From an uncultured Christensenellaceae bacterium (lineage in GTDB: Bacteria; Bacillota; Clostridia; Christensenellales; UBA3700), in the NCBI GenBank assembly GCA_944383895.1, contig CALWRH010000015.1:1-47461 (forward strand): a DNA stretch of 47,461 nucleotides, in the 5' to 3' direction. Numbering within the stretch: the stretch's first letter is position 1; each line of letters begins with the position of its first letter. Under the pieces are notes generated by a model that was not told where the DNA came from, searched no databases, and was given only the letters and a program-made list of their open reading frames with translations. Shown piece after piece: positions 29,467 through 36,717 of this stretch. The position numbers and the translations under genes were made by a program.

Positions 29467-30432
29467 ATGAAAAGGATCGGAGTTTTGACGAGCGGCGGCG
29501 ACGCCCCCGGCATGAACGCCTGCATAAGAGCGGTAGTCAGATACGCGCTCAATAAAGGGCTCGACGTATACGGCATAGAGCGCGGTTACGTCGGTCTTAT
29601 AAACAACCATATCAACCAGATGAACCGCCGTTCGGTTTCGGACATCATACAGAGAGGCGGCACGATACTCAAGACCGCGCGTTGCGACGAGTTCAAGGAG
29701 CTCGAATATATGTCGCAGGCGGTCGACAATATGGAGGCTTACGGCATAGACGGACTCGTCGTCATCGGCGGCGACGGTTCGTTCAGAGGCGCAAAGGACC
29801 TGTACGACAATTTCGGCACTCAGGTCATCGGCATCCCCGGTACGATAGACAACGACCTTGCTTATACCGACTATACGCTCGGTTTCGACACCACGGTAAA
29901 TACCGTGCTTAACGCGATCAACAATCTGCGCGATACCATGACTTCGCACGACAGAGTCTGCATCATTGAAGTTATGGGCAGAAAGTGCGGCGACATTGCG
30001 CTTTACGCAGGGCTCGGCGGCGGTGCGGAGCTCATACTCGTACCCGAAGTTCCGTTCGATCTCGCGGCGGTGGTCAAGAGCATAAAGCTCAATCAGCGCA
30101 TAGGCAAGACGAGCGATATAATCGTGCTCGCTGAGGGCGTCTGCAAGGCAGAAGAACTCAAGGCGAAACTCAAAGAGCAGGGCGTTACGGGCTCTATCAA
30201 GACTACTACTCTCGGATATATCCAGAGAGGCGGCGCGCCGTCCAATCAGGACAGAGTGCTTGCGGCGCAGTTCGGCATGAGAGCCGTCGATCTTCTTCTC
30301 GAAGGCAAGGGCGGCAGAGTGGTCGGCATACGCGACAACAAGATCATAGACGAAGAGATAGGCGAGGCGCTCAAGATGAAAAGAGAGTTTCAGACAGATC
30401 TCTACAACCGCTCGAGAATACTCAGCATGTAA
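29467..30432 (+). CDS. pfkA: ATP-dependent 6-phosphofructokinase
   Basis: This enzyme phosphorylates fructose-6-phosphate to the 1,6-bisphosphate in glycolysis. The 321-residue length and motifs match bacterial PfkA. It has GVLTSGGDAPGMNACIR at the N-terminus and GGDGS at 101-105, where Gly104 permits ATP. GIPGTIDND (with Gly at the position that is Lys in PPi enzymes) and MGRKCGDIALYAGL follow. The start has a GGAGG site 19 bases after mtrB. A second, PPi-type enzyme follows 97 bases later. Confidence 0.96.
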   Translation: MKRIGVLTSGGDAPGMNACIRAVVRYALNKGLDVYGIERGYVGLINNHINQMNRRSVSDIIQRGGTILKTARCDEFKELEYMSQAVDNMEAYGIDGLVVIGGDGSFRGAKDLYDNFGTQVIGIPGTIDNDLAYTDYTLGFDTTVNTVLNAINNLRDTMTSHDRVCIIEVMGRKCGDIALYAGLGGGAELILVPEVPFDLAAVVKSIKLNQRIGKTSDIIVLAEGVCKAEELKAKLKEQGVTGSIKTTTLGYIQRGGAPSNQDRVLAAQFGMRAVDLLLEGKGGRVVGIRDNKIIDEEIGEALKMKREFQTDLYNRSRILSM

Positions 30433-30529
30433 CTGTTTATCGACACGGGTACAAAAAAACAATAAGACAAGATCCGCTTTTCGCGGGACAAATACAAAAA
30501 CAATAAAGTTTATCGGAGGATAAAATATT

Positions 30530-31783
30530 ATGGAAAAATTGGTCGGCGCTTGTATGTTCGGTCAGTCCGGCGGTCCTACGTCGGTTATCAACTCTTCCGC
30601 TGCAGGTGTTTTCACCGAGGCGCTCAAGCAGGATTGCATCACCAAAGTTTACGGTGCGGCTCACGGTATCAGAGGCGTACTTGACGAAGAATTCTACGAC
30701 ATCGGAGAAGAGGATATGAAAGAGCTCATGCTCCTCAAGAATACCCCGTCTTCCGCTCTCGGTTCTGTAAGATACAAGCTCAAACCCGAAAAGGTTGACG
30801 ATACCGATTACAAGAGACTTCTCGAGGTATTCAAGAAGTACAACATCCGTTACTTCTTCTACAACGGCGGCAACGACTCCATGGACACCTGCAACAAGGT
30901 CAGCAAGTTCATGAAGAAGTCCGGTTGGGAGTGCAGAGTCATCGGCGTACCCAAGACTATCGACAACGACCTTTACGGCACCGATCACTGTCCCGGTTAC
31001 GGCAGCGCGGCTAAGTACGTCGCTACCACGATGATGGAGCTCAAGCTCGACGCAAACGTTTACGACACCCCGATGATCACCGTAGTAGAGATCATGGGCA
31101 GACACGCAGGCTGGCTCACCGCTGCTGCAAGTCTTGCCAACTACAAGGGTCTCGGCGCAGATCTTATCTATCTCCCCGAAGTTCCGTTCTCCGTCGAGAA
31201 GTTCAAGAGCGACGTCAAGGCAGTCATGGAGAAGAACAACAACAAGTGCATGGTAGCAGTTTCCGAAGGTATTTCCGACGCAAACGGCAAACTTATCGCT
31301 GAAGTTCTCGCAGGCGACAACCTCGCTCGCGACAGTTTCGGCCACGCTCAGCTCGGCGGCGTAGGCGCGGCTCTCGCTAATATGTGCAAGGCAGAGTTCG
31401 GCTGCAAGACGCGTGCGGTAGAGTTCAGCCTTATGCAGAGATGCGGCGCTCACCTCGCATCCAAGACCGACGTCGAAGAGGCTTTCAAGGCTGGTGCGGC
31501 AGCTGTCAAATACGCTGTAAAGGGCACGACCGACAAGATGGTCATCCTGAAGAGAGATATGAGTAGCGGCAAGTATAAGTGCAAAGTTGGTGTTATGAGC
31601 GTTGCTAAAGCGGCAAACGCAGAGAAGAAAGTTCCGCTCGAGTGGATAATCAACGACGGCACGATGCTTTCCAAAGAGTACGTCGACTACGCGCTCCCGC
31701 TCATCCAGGGCGACAGCAAAGCTCCGCTCGAGGACGGTCTCCCGAGATTCGCTAAGCTCAAGAAAGTGCTCGCAAAGAAGTAA
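30530..31783 (+). CDS. pfp: Pyrophosphate-type 6-phosphofructokinase
   Basis: A 417-residue phosphofructokinase with the features of PPi-dependent enzymes. GGNDS (113-117) places Asp116 where ATP enzymes have Gly. PKTIDND has Lys142 in place of Gly. The family members reversibly phosphorylate fructose-6-phosphate with pyrophosphate and save ATP in anaerobes. The enzyme is longer than PfkA and belongs to a different subgroup. GGAGG precedes the ATG. Codons are strongly biased (AAG, CTC, GAG, TAC), more so than in neighbours, which suggests high expression. A strong terminator follows. Confidence 0.93.
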   Translation: MEKLVGACMFGQSGGPTSVINSSAAGVFTEALKQDCITKVYGAAHGIRGVLDEEFYDIGEEDMKELMLLKNTPSSALGSVRYKLKPEKVDDTDYKRLLEVFKKYNIRYFFYNGGNDSMDTCNKVSKFMKKSGWECRVIGVPKTIDNDLYGTDHCPGYGSAAKYVATTMMELKLDANVYDTPMITVVEIMGRHAGWLTAAASLANYKGLGADLIYLPEVPFSVEKFKSDVKAVMEKNNNKCMVAVSEGISDANGKLIAEVLAGDNLARDSFGHAQLGGVGAALANMCKAEFGCKTRAVEFSLMQRCGAHLASKTDVEEAFKAGAAAVKYAVKGTTDKMVILKRDMSSGKYKCKVGVMSVAKAANAEKKVPLEWIINDGTMLSKEYVDYALPLIQGDSKAPLEDGLPRFAKLKKVLAKK

Positions 31784-31810
31784 AATAAGCGGTTTATCCG
31801 CGACTATAAA

Positions 31811-31837
31811 GACCGCCCTTCGGGGCGGTTTTTTTTG
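31811..31837 (+). terminator. Terminator after pfp
   Basis: GACCGCCC, a short TTC loop, then GGGGCGG and eight T residues. Confidence 0.9.
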
Positions 31838-31865
31838 TTGCCATAATGACAATCACTTAGATTAA

Positions 31866-32403
31866 GGTTATTTCATTGTTTATACGGTAAAAAAGTATGG
31901 AGATGAGTTTGATGAGATAAATATTAAGGCTAATAGAAATATCTGTTGTCAATGACACTATAGACAAGATAAATAAAGATAAAGACAAGGACGCTAAGCC
32001 GAGCAATATTAAAATAGGGTCAACTTTCGGAATCGGTGATTTAATTGTCCTTGGAGAGAATGCGGGAAAGGATGCTAACGGAGATTTCAACATTAATGAG
32101 TACGAAAAGGATGTCAAGCACGAGTATGGACATACTAAACAATATGACAATATGGGACCTGTAAAATATATAAAGGATGTTGCAATTCCTTCAATGAAAG
32201 GTTATACTGAAATTGATGATACAGTCAAATATTATTCTCAGCCATGGGAAAGAGGTGCGGATAAACTGGGCAAAGTAAATAGAGAAATCTCTTACGAAGA
32301 GGGTTCTTATCCTTTGGGAGATAATACTAACGAAAAATCTCTTTATGTAAAAAAGAAACGATTTATAAAAAATATTGCCGATTGGTTGGATGGATTAAAT
32401 TGA
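31866..32403 (+). pseudogene. Decayed HEYGH metallopeptidase, polymorphic-toxin type
   Basis: The region is AT-rich and unlike its neighbours. A first open stretch (31866-31952, GYFIVYTVKKYGDEFDEINI...) ends at a stop. A second frame, open from 31921, has no start codon until 32152 but reads clearly across the C-terminal domain. It contains VKHEYGHTKQ (HEYGH at 32119-32133), MGPVKYIKDVAIPS, then YYSQPWERGADKLG. An HEYGH zinc motif followed by a GP..Y....IPS segment and a (W)ER.AD.LG end is the pattern of C-terminal domains on RHS or wall-associated polymorphic toxins in Bacteroidota and Bacillota. The N-terminal delivery part is missing and a frame change lies near 31945. It is followed 19 bases later by an intact lipoprotein. 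Confidence 0.6.
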
Positions 32404-32422
32404 AAAAGAAAAAGGAGGGGGC

Positions 32423-33178
32423 ATGTTAAAAAAACTTATAGTATTGATATTATTCGTTTTGGGATCAAGTATTGGTCTTATAGCTTGTACGCCTACGCCA
32501 CCGTGTATAATAATGCAGAATTCGTTTTCGTCGGCAATGGATATTTTTCCGGACGGCGCACCGGTTTATGTTCTCTGTATGAATTACGATGAACAAAATC
32601 ATTATATGTTCAGATGTTATGTCAAAGGAGAAGACGTTGCTGATTTTGGGAAGTCTGCTTACGATATAGGTAATATTTATTTTATTTGTTATAGTCCGTA
32701 TATGTCTTACGATTATTATGTAAAAAAAGACAAGTATTCCGTTTGCGCAGACGACCCGTCTAGAGAAAATCCGGAATTCGCTCAATTTTTGAAGGATAAT
32801 CATTGGGGAGAGAAATATACGGATTATGAAAAATTATATGAATCTGCGGAGTTGCCGACTTTATTTGAAGAAAAAGACAGCGAGTTGCTGAACGAACTTG
32901 CAGAAAAAATGGCGGAGCTTGCGGTAGGGAAAAAATCGGGGAAGACGGAAAGCTACGTTCTCGGAGAAATTCGCAGTAATTATGCAAGCGGGATTTATTA
33001 TTACGGCGATTTTGATCTTGAGAATATGACGATGAAATTTATCCGCATAAACATAACCGAAGAAATACTGAAAGAGTATAAAGAAAACGGAACGGTATCT
33101 TCGCAAGGAACGTCGGTAGAGGATTTTGACCCTTACAGATATTCTGAATATGTAAACGAGATAAACAGAAACACTTGA
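32423..33178 (+). CDS. Lipoprotein, possible toxin-immunity partner
   Basis: A 251-residue lipoprotein. The signal peptide MLKKLIVLILFVLGSSIGLIAC has the lipobox LIAC with Cys22, followed by a Pro/Thr-rich start. The rest is not recognised. It is rich in Tyr, Asp and Glu, with a helical stretch (ELLNELAEKMAELAVGKK) near 152-169. A strong AAGGAGGGGG site lies 19 bases behind the decayed HEYGH metallopeptidase, and both share low GC. Intact small lipoproteins directly after extracellular toxin domains are often immunity proteins. Here that is inference from position only. A perfect terminator follows. Confidence 0.75.
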   Translation: MLKKLIVLILFVLGSSIGLIACTPTPPCIIMQNSFSSAMDIFPDGAPVYVLCMNYDEQNHYMFRCYVKGEDVADFGKSAYDIGNIYFICYSPYMSYDYYVKKDKYSVCADDPSRENPEFAQFLKDNHWGEKYTDYEKLYESAELPTLFEEKDSELLNELAEKMAELAVGKKSGKTESYVLGEIRSNYASGIYYYGDFDLENMTMKFIRINITEEILKEYKENGTVSSQGTSVEDFDPYRYSEYVNEINRNT

Positions 33179-33193
33179 TTATCATCACTTGAA

Positions 33194-33224
33194 ACACGCA
33201 AAGGATTTACTTTGCGTGTTTTTT
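33194..33224 (+). terminator. Terminator after the lipoprotein gene
   Basis: ACACGCAAAG pairs perfectly with CTTTGCGTGT around six bases, followed by TTTTT. Confidence 0.9.
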
Positions 33225-33351
33225 ATTGGAAATCGGCAGAAAGTTTCAATAGAGGGGCAGTTTTATTTTTGACGAAAGTTCTGCGAGTTGATCTGTAACT
33301 ATATTGAAAATAAAATTTGTTAAAAGTATAAATAAAGCAGAGGAGAAAATC

Positions 33352-34386
33352 ATGCTCGCATACGTTTATAAGGACAAAGGAAAGTTCGTTCTCGAAGAAA
33401 GGGACAAGCCCGTTATCGCGGACCCCAAAGACGCGGTAGTAAAAATCACGCTCGCAAGTATCTGCACGAGCGACCTGCACATTAAGCACGGATTTGTGCC
33501 GCGCGCCGTAAAAGGGATAACAGTAGGGCACGAGGCTGTCGGCATAGTCGAAGATATCGGCGCGGATGTGAAGAGCGTCAAAGCAGGCGACAGAGTGGCT
33601 ATAAACGTCGAAACTTTTTGCGGCGAGTGCTTTTTCTGCAAGCGAGGATACGTCAACAACTGCACCGATAAAAACGGCGGCTGGGCGCTCGGTTGCAGGA
33701 TAGACGGAGTGCAGGCGGAGTATGTCAGAGTGCCGTTTGCAGACACGGGGCTCAAAAAAATCCCTGACAACGTATCGGATGAAGATGCTCTTTTCGTAGG
33801 GGATATACTGTCTACGGGATATTGGGCGGCGGACATATCGGGCGTCGAAAAGGGCGACACCGCGCTGATTATCGGCGCAGGACCTACGGGTATATGCACC
33901 GCGTTGTCGGTTGCTTTGAAAAAACCCGCCAGGCTGATTATTTGCGAAAAGGACGAAAAAAGAAGAGCATTTGCAAAGAGAGTCTGCCCGGAGGCTGAAG
34001 TTATCTCTCCCGAACATACTGAAGAGTATATAAGGCAAAGCTGTCCGCGCGGCGGAGCAGACGAAGTGTTCGAGGTCGCAGGCGCGGACAACACTTTCGA
34101 ACTTGCATGGAAGTGCGCGCGCCCCAACGCTACTGTCGTCGTGGTCGCGATGTACGACAAACCTCAGATATTGCCGCTCCCCGATATGTACGGCAAAAAC
34201 CTTACTTTCAAGACGGGCGGAGTAGACGGCTGCAAGTGCGGCGAAATTCTTGAGCTTATATCACAGAAGAAGATAGACACGACGCCTCTGATAACTCATA
34301 CTTTCGCGCTTAAGGATATAGAAAAGGCATACGCTCTTTTCGAGAACAGGCAAGACAATGTGATCAAAGTCGCGATCAAGCCGTAA
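33352..34386 (+). CDS. Zinc-dependent alcohol dehydrogenase family protein
   Basis: A 344-residue medium-chain dehydrogenase. The catalytic zinc ligands appear as Cys in ICTSDLHIKHG and His-Glu in VGHEAVG. The structural zinc site is CGECFFCKRGYVNNC (C-x2-C-x2-C-x7-C). The Rossmann fold has ALIIGAGPTGICTAL near 175, and an acidic residue (ICEKDEKRR) suggests NAD over NADP. Similar proteins act on secondary alcohols, butanediol or polyols, but the substrate cannot be set from sequence. The start at 33352 follows GAGGAG. The open frame reaches back to 33304 without support. Confidence 0.88.
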   Translation: MLAYVYKDKGKFVLEERDKPVIADPKDAVVKITLASICTSDLHIKHGFVPRAVKGITVGHEAVGIVEDIGADVKSVKAGDRVAINVETFCGECFFCKRGYVNNCTDKNGGWALGCRIDGVQAEYVRVPFADTGLKKIPDNVSDEDALFVGDILSTGYWAADISGVEKGDTALIIGAGPTGICTALSVALKKPARLIICEKDEKRRAFAKRVCPEAEVISPEHTEEYIRQSCPRGGADEVFEVAGADNTFELAWKCARPNATVVVVAMYDKPQILPLPDMYGKNLTFKTGGVDGCKCGEILELISQKKIDTTPLITHTFALKDIEKAYALFENRQDNVIKVAIKP

Positions 34387-34403
34387 AAGTTTATTCGGCG
34401 GAT

Positions 34404-34636
34404 ATGAAATCAAATCAAGTGAGAGTAAAAGAATAGAGGATATTTGCTCAGAAAAAGGAATATCCGTTTGCGGAGCGACGCTCGGCGTCGGTAAATCTCT
34501 TTCCGCGATATGCGATCTGATAAAAGGAAGAACAAAGTGCCCGAAAGTCGAAACGGTTAAAAGCTTTTGCGAAGTGGCAGGGATAACGTTGTCAGAATTC
34601 TTTTCACCCGAATATTTTAATAATACTGAAGATTAA
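34404..34636 (+). pseudogene. Frameshifted XRE-type helix-turn-helix gene
   Basis: From ATG 34404 the frame reads MKSNQVRVKE and stops. Shifting by one base near 34430 gives RIEDICSEKGISVCGATLGV and GKSLSAICDLIKGRTKCPKV, then ETVKSFCEVAGITLSEFF to the TAA at 34634. Joined, these form a complete small XRE-type DNA-binding protein of about 77 residues. The shifted frame has no start codon of its own. A one-base deletion is the simplest reading. It lies between the dehydrogenase and an intact XRE gene on the other strand. Confidence 0.65.
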
Positions 34637-34673
34637 TATAAACTTAGAAAAAGAGAGCAGAGAAAATTCGTAA

Positions 34674-34712
34674 AAAATCCCGTCCGTTTATTCGGACGGA
34701 TTATTTTTATTC
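34674..34712. terminator. Bidirectional terminator at the XRE gene end
   Basis: CCGTCCG pairs with CGGACGG (34680-34699). A T-rich run follows on plus and a six-T run on minus. The hairpin overlaps the stop codon of the XRE gene. Confidence 0.75.
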
Positions 34713-34906
34713 AGCAACGTATTGAAATCGCAATCAAAAAAATCGCAGAGCAAGGACAAAGTTTGCATATCAGGCTCTGCAACTCCTGTTTCCCACGCGC
34801 TGACCGTTCTTTGATCCACCTTAATTTTATCGGCGAGTTCGGCTTGAGTAAGTTTTGCCGCTTTTCGTAATTTTCTGAGATTTTCTTTGAAATTCAAATC
34901 GACCAT
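34688..34906 (-). CDS. XRE family transcriptional repressor
   Basis: A 72-residue protein that is little more than one helix-turn-helix domain: KLRKAAKLTQAELADKIKV then DQRTVSAWETGVAEPDMQTL. It should bind DNA as a dimer. The promoter (TTGATT, 17 bases, TAAAAT) lies so close that the transcript should begin on the ATG, with no ribosome binding site, so the mRNA is probably leaderless. A perfect palindrome (34914-34936) sits between the -35 and -10 boxes, which predicts autorepression. Three related palindromes lie upstream over the next 280 bases. Confidence 0.85.
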   Translation of the reverse strand: MVDLNFKENLRKLRKAAKLTQAELADKIKVDQRTVSAWETGVAEPDMQTLSLLCDFFDCDFNTLLNKNNPSE

Positions 34907-34912
34907 ATAATT

Positions 34913-34941
34913 ATTTTACCAAAAATATTGGTAAAAATCAA
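34913..34941 (-). promoter_or_regulatory. XRE gene promoter with embedded operator
   Basis: On the minus strand TTGATT (34936-34941), 17 bases, TAAAAT (34913-34918). The spacer is almost entirely the palindrome at 34914-34936, so a bound repressor would cover both boxes. Six bases separate the -10 from the ATG. Confidence 0.65.
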
Positions 34942-35215
34942 TAAATAATTATTGTCAAGAAAAGATGAACAGAATATTCAAAACAGACTATACGTAAATA
35001 TCCAAAATATTAACAAGACAATATAAATTTACCAAGAAAATTGGTAAAGCCTGATAAGCATACATAGTTGAGCAGAAAAAAGCAGAAAAATTTTAAGATA
35101 AATGAGAAGACAGCTTCTTATTAATTAGATAAAATTTACCAAGAAATTTGATAATCGGTTATGATTGAAAAAAGAATCGCTTTGAACAAACAAAACTATC
35201 AAAAAATTGGTAAAA
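34914..35215. repeat. Series of TTTACCAA/TTGGTAAA palindromic operator-like sites
   Basis: Site 1 (34914-34936) has perfect 9-base arms TTTTACCAA and TTGGTAAAA with a 5-base spacer. Site 2 (35028-35048) has perfect 8-base arms around GAAAA. Site 3 (35135-35155) has TTTACCAA, GAAAT and TTGATAAT. Site 4 (35195-35215) keeps TTGGTAAA with a degenerate left arm. The spacing of about 60-115 bases and the palindromic form fit binding sites for a helix-turn-helix dimer, most simply the adjacent XRE protein. The AT-rich 400 bases (34907-35310) contain no gene that I can support. Not a CRISPR array: sites are palindromic, short and irregularly spaced. Confidence 0.65.
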
Positions 35216-35310
35216 CAATATTAGATTAAGAGAAAAGAGGGCAGTACTGACAATCGGTAATTAAAATAAAAAAAGATAATAATTTCTCGGTGTTTACGAA
35301 AAAAGAGAGG

Positions 35311-35745
35311 TCAAAGCTTTTTTACAAAGCATATAATTCGGTTTGTTTCTTCAAATCCTGTTTTCAGGTGAAAATCAAAGCTGCACAAATTGTTTAGTTC
35401 GCAGTCACTTGCAAATTCGAGGCAGCCTTTTGCTTTTGCCCAACTTTCGCAGGCTTGCAAAAGCTCTTTTGCAAAGCCGCGTTTTCTGAAAGAGGGTTCT
35501 ATATAAATGCCTTCGAGATAGCCGACGGGAGAAGATGTCGTCCCCTCGACGTAGTCGCGCCTGAGTCCGCATTGAGCGAAACCGACGGCTTGTCCGTCAA
35601 CGAGTTTGATAAAGCAGGCGCAATCTGCGTTTCCGAGAGCAGACGAAAATCCGTCCTTGAGGTCGCTTTAGGGGCAGTCGCTCCAAAGCGCAGACGCAAG
35701 ACGGGTAAGATCATCGAGATTGTTAATATCTGCTTTTTTAATCAT
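35311..35745 (-). pseudogene. aac(6')-like acetyltransferase with an in-frame stop codon
   Basis: The minus frame reads MIKKADINNLDDLTRLASAL then WSDCP, followed by TAA at codon 26 (35668-35670), and continues in the same frame to codon 144. Typical segments are ADCACFIKLVDGQAVGFAQC, LRRDYVEGTTSSPVGYLEGI, YIEPSFRKRGFAKELLQACE and FASDCELNN. These match the aminoglycoside 6'-N-acetyltransferase group of GNAT proteins. Apart from one stop codon nothing is damaged. The ATG follows one base after the esterase stop with no own ribosome binding site, so it was the last gene of the amino-sugar operon. Aminoglycoside activity is not proven for this homologue. Confidence 0.75.
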
Positions 35746-35746
35746 T

Positions 35747-36715
35747 TTACTTATAGTATTTCGCGCCTTTGCGGTGCGCTTTCATCTCTTTGCGGGTAGG
35801 TTTGACGAGTTTTATATCCTCTTTGCCCGCGAGTTCCTGCTCTATGTACTGACGAGCGTATTCGAAGAAAAGCGCGCTTGTCGGTCTGCGGTAGTGCCAC
35901 AGGTGGAAACAGTGTTCGCCTGCGCCTTTAGCGCGGTAGACGAGGTGAGGGATCCCGAGTTCTTCGAGCTTATTCAGGACGAGCTTTTCGTTGCCTCCGA
36001 CGAACGCGTCGAAACGCGCGTAAGTGATAAACACGTTTTTGGGGAAGTTTTCTGTTATAAAGTCGGACGGACGGAGCAGATCGAAGTCGGGGAATTCTCT
36101 GAGGTGCTTTCTGCCGTAACCCGTCATCTCGACCCACATCTTGTTTGACAGCGGATTTTTTGCCATGCCCTCGGGATCGTACGCGCCGCATACGAGCAGT
36201 CCGCCTTTGAAAGAAAGGGGCTGTTTTTCCAGCTTAAGGCGCGCCTGAAGTACGGGATTGTTCTGCGCCGCAAGCATAAGGCAGGCGAGCTGACCGCCCG
36301 CGCTGTCGCCCGTTATGAATATATTGTCGAGGTCGAGGTTGTATTTTTCTGCGTTTTCCCTAACCCACTCGAGCGCATTGTAAAGATGAGTTACGCACGC
36401 GGGATATTTGAATTTGGGGCTGAGCCCGTAGTTGGGACATACGACAAAGAGCCCGAGATCGGCAAACGCCTTGTTAAGACCGCGTCGCCAATATTTATCT
36501 CCCGTGATCCAGCCGCCGCCGTGCACGTCGAAGAGCACGGGCAGTTTTTTGCCGTCGCGGGGCGGGTAGTATACGTCGAGCACGCACGTTTCGGGATCCG
36601 ACGTATCGTAAACTATGTCTTTTTCTGCCTCTATCTTATGGAGCGTCTTTACGCGGTTTGTCATCACGTCTTTGAACGCGTCGTCAAAGTCGAAAGCTAT
36701 TTTTGCTATATTCAC
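35747..36715 (-). CDS. Alpha/beta hydrolase (esterase/lipase family)
   Basis: A 322-residue hydrolase of the hormone-sensitive lipase-like group. The oxyanion motif is HGGGW (about 64-68), the nucleophile is in GDSAGG (about 134-139), and the later acid and His are probably in the ARFDAFVGGNEK and AGEHCFHLWH segments (about 225-265). The start is GTG (36715) after AGGAG, two bases behind nagA, so it is translated with nagA. In this operon it may remove acyl groups from amino-sugar substrates, but that is inference. A basic tail (KPTRKEMKAHRKGAKYYK) ends the protein. Confidence 0.82.
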   Translation of the reverse strand: MNIAKIAFDFDDAFKDVMTNRVKTLHKIEAEKDIVYDTSDPETCVLDVYYPPRDGKKLPVLFDVHGGGWITGDKYWRRGLNKAFADLGLFVVCPNYGLSPKFKYPACVTHLYNALEWVRENAEKYNLDLDNIFITGDSAGGQLACLMLAAQNNPVLQARLKLEKQPLSFKGGLLVCGAYDPEGMAKNPLSNKMWVEMTGYGRKHLREFPDFDLLRPSDFITENFPKNVFITYARFDAFVGGNEKLVLNKLEELGIPHLVYRAKGAGEHCFHLWHYRRPTSALFFEYARQYIEQELAGKEDIKLVKPTRKEMKAHRKGAKYYK

Positions 36716-36717
36716 GA

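Noticed and set aside
27471..29576. 701-residue minus-strand open frame opposite dnaE, mtrB and pfkA
   Set aside because: Composition is that of an antisense shadow, and three confident genes occupy the other strand.
31857..32150. 97-residue minus-strand open frame, hydrophobic
   Set aside because: It is opposite the HEYGH domain, whose plus-strand reading has recognisable motifs. Leu/Ile/Ser-rich antisense of AT-rich coding sequence is expected.
34914..35215. CRISPR array
   Set aside because: The repeats are palindromic, about 21 bases, diverge between copies, and have spacers of 60-115 bases. No cas gene is near.
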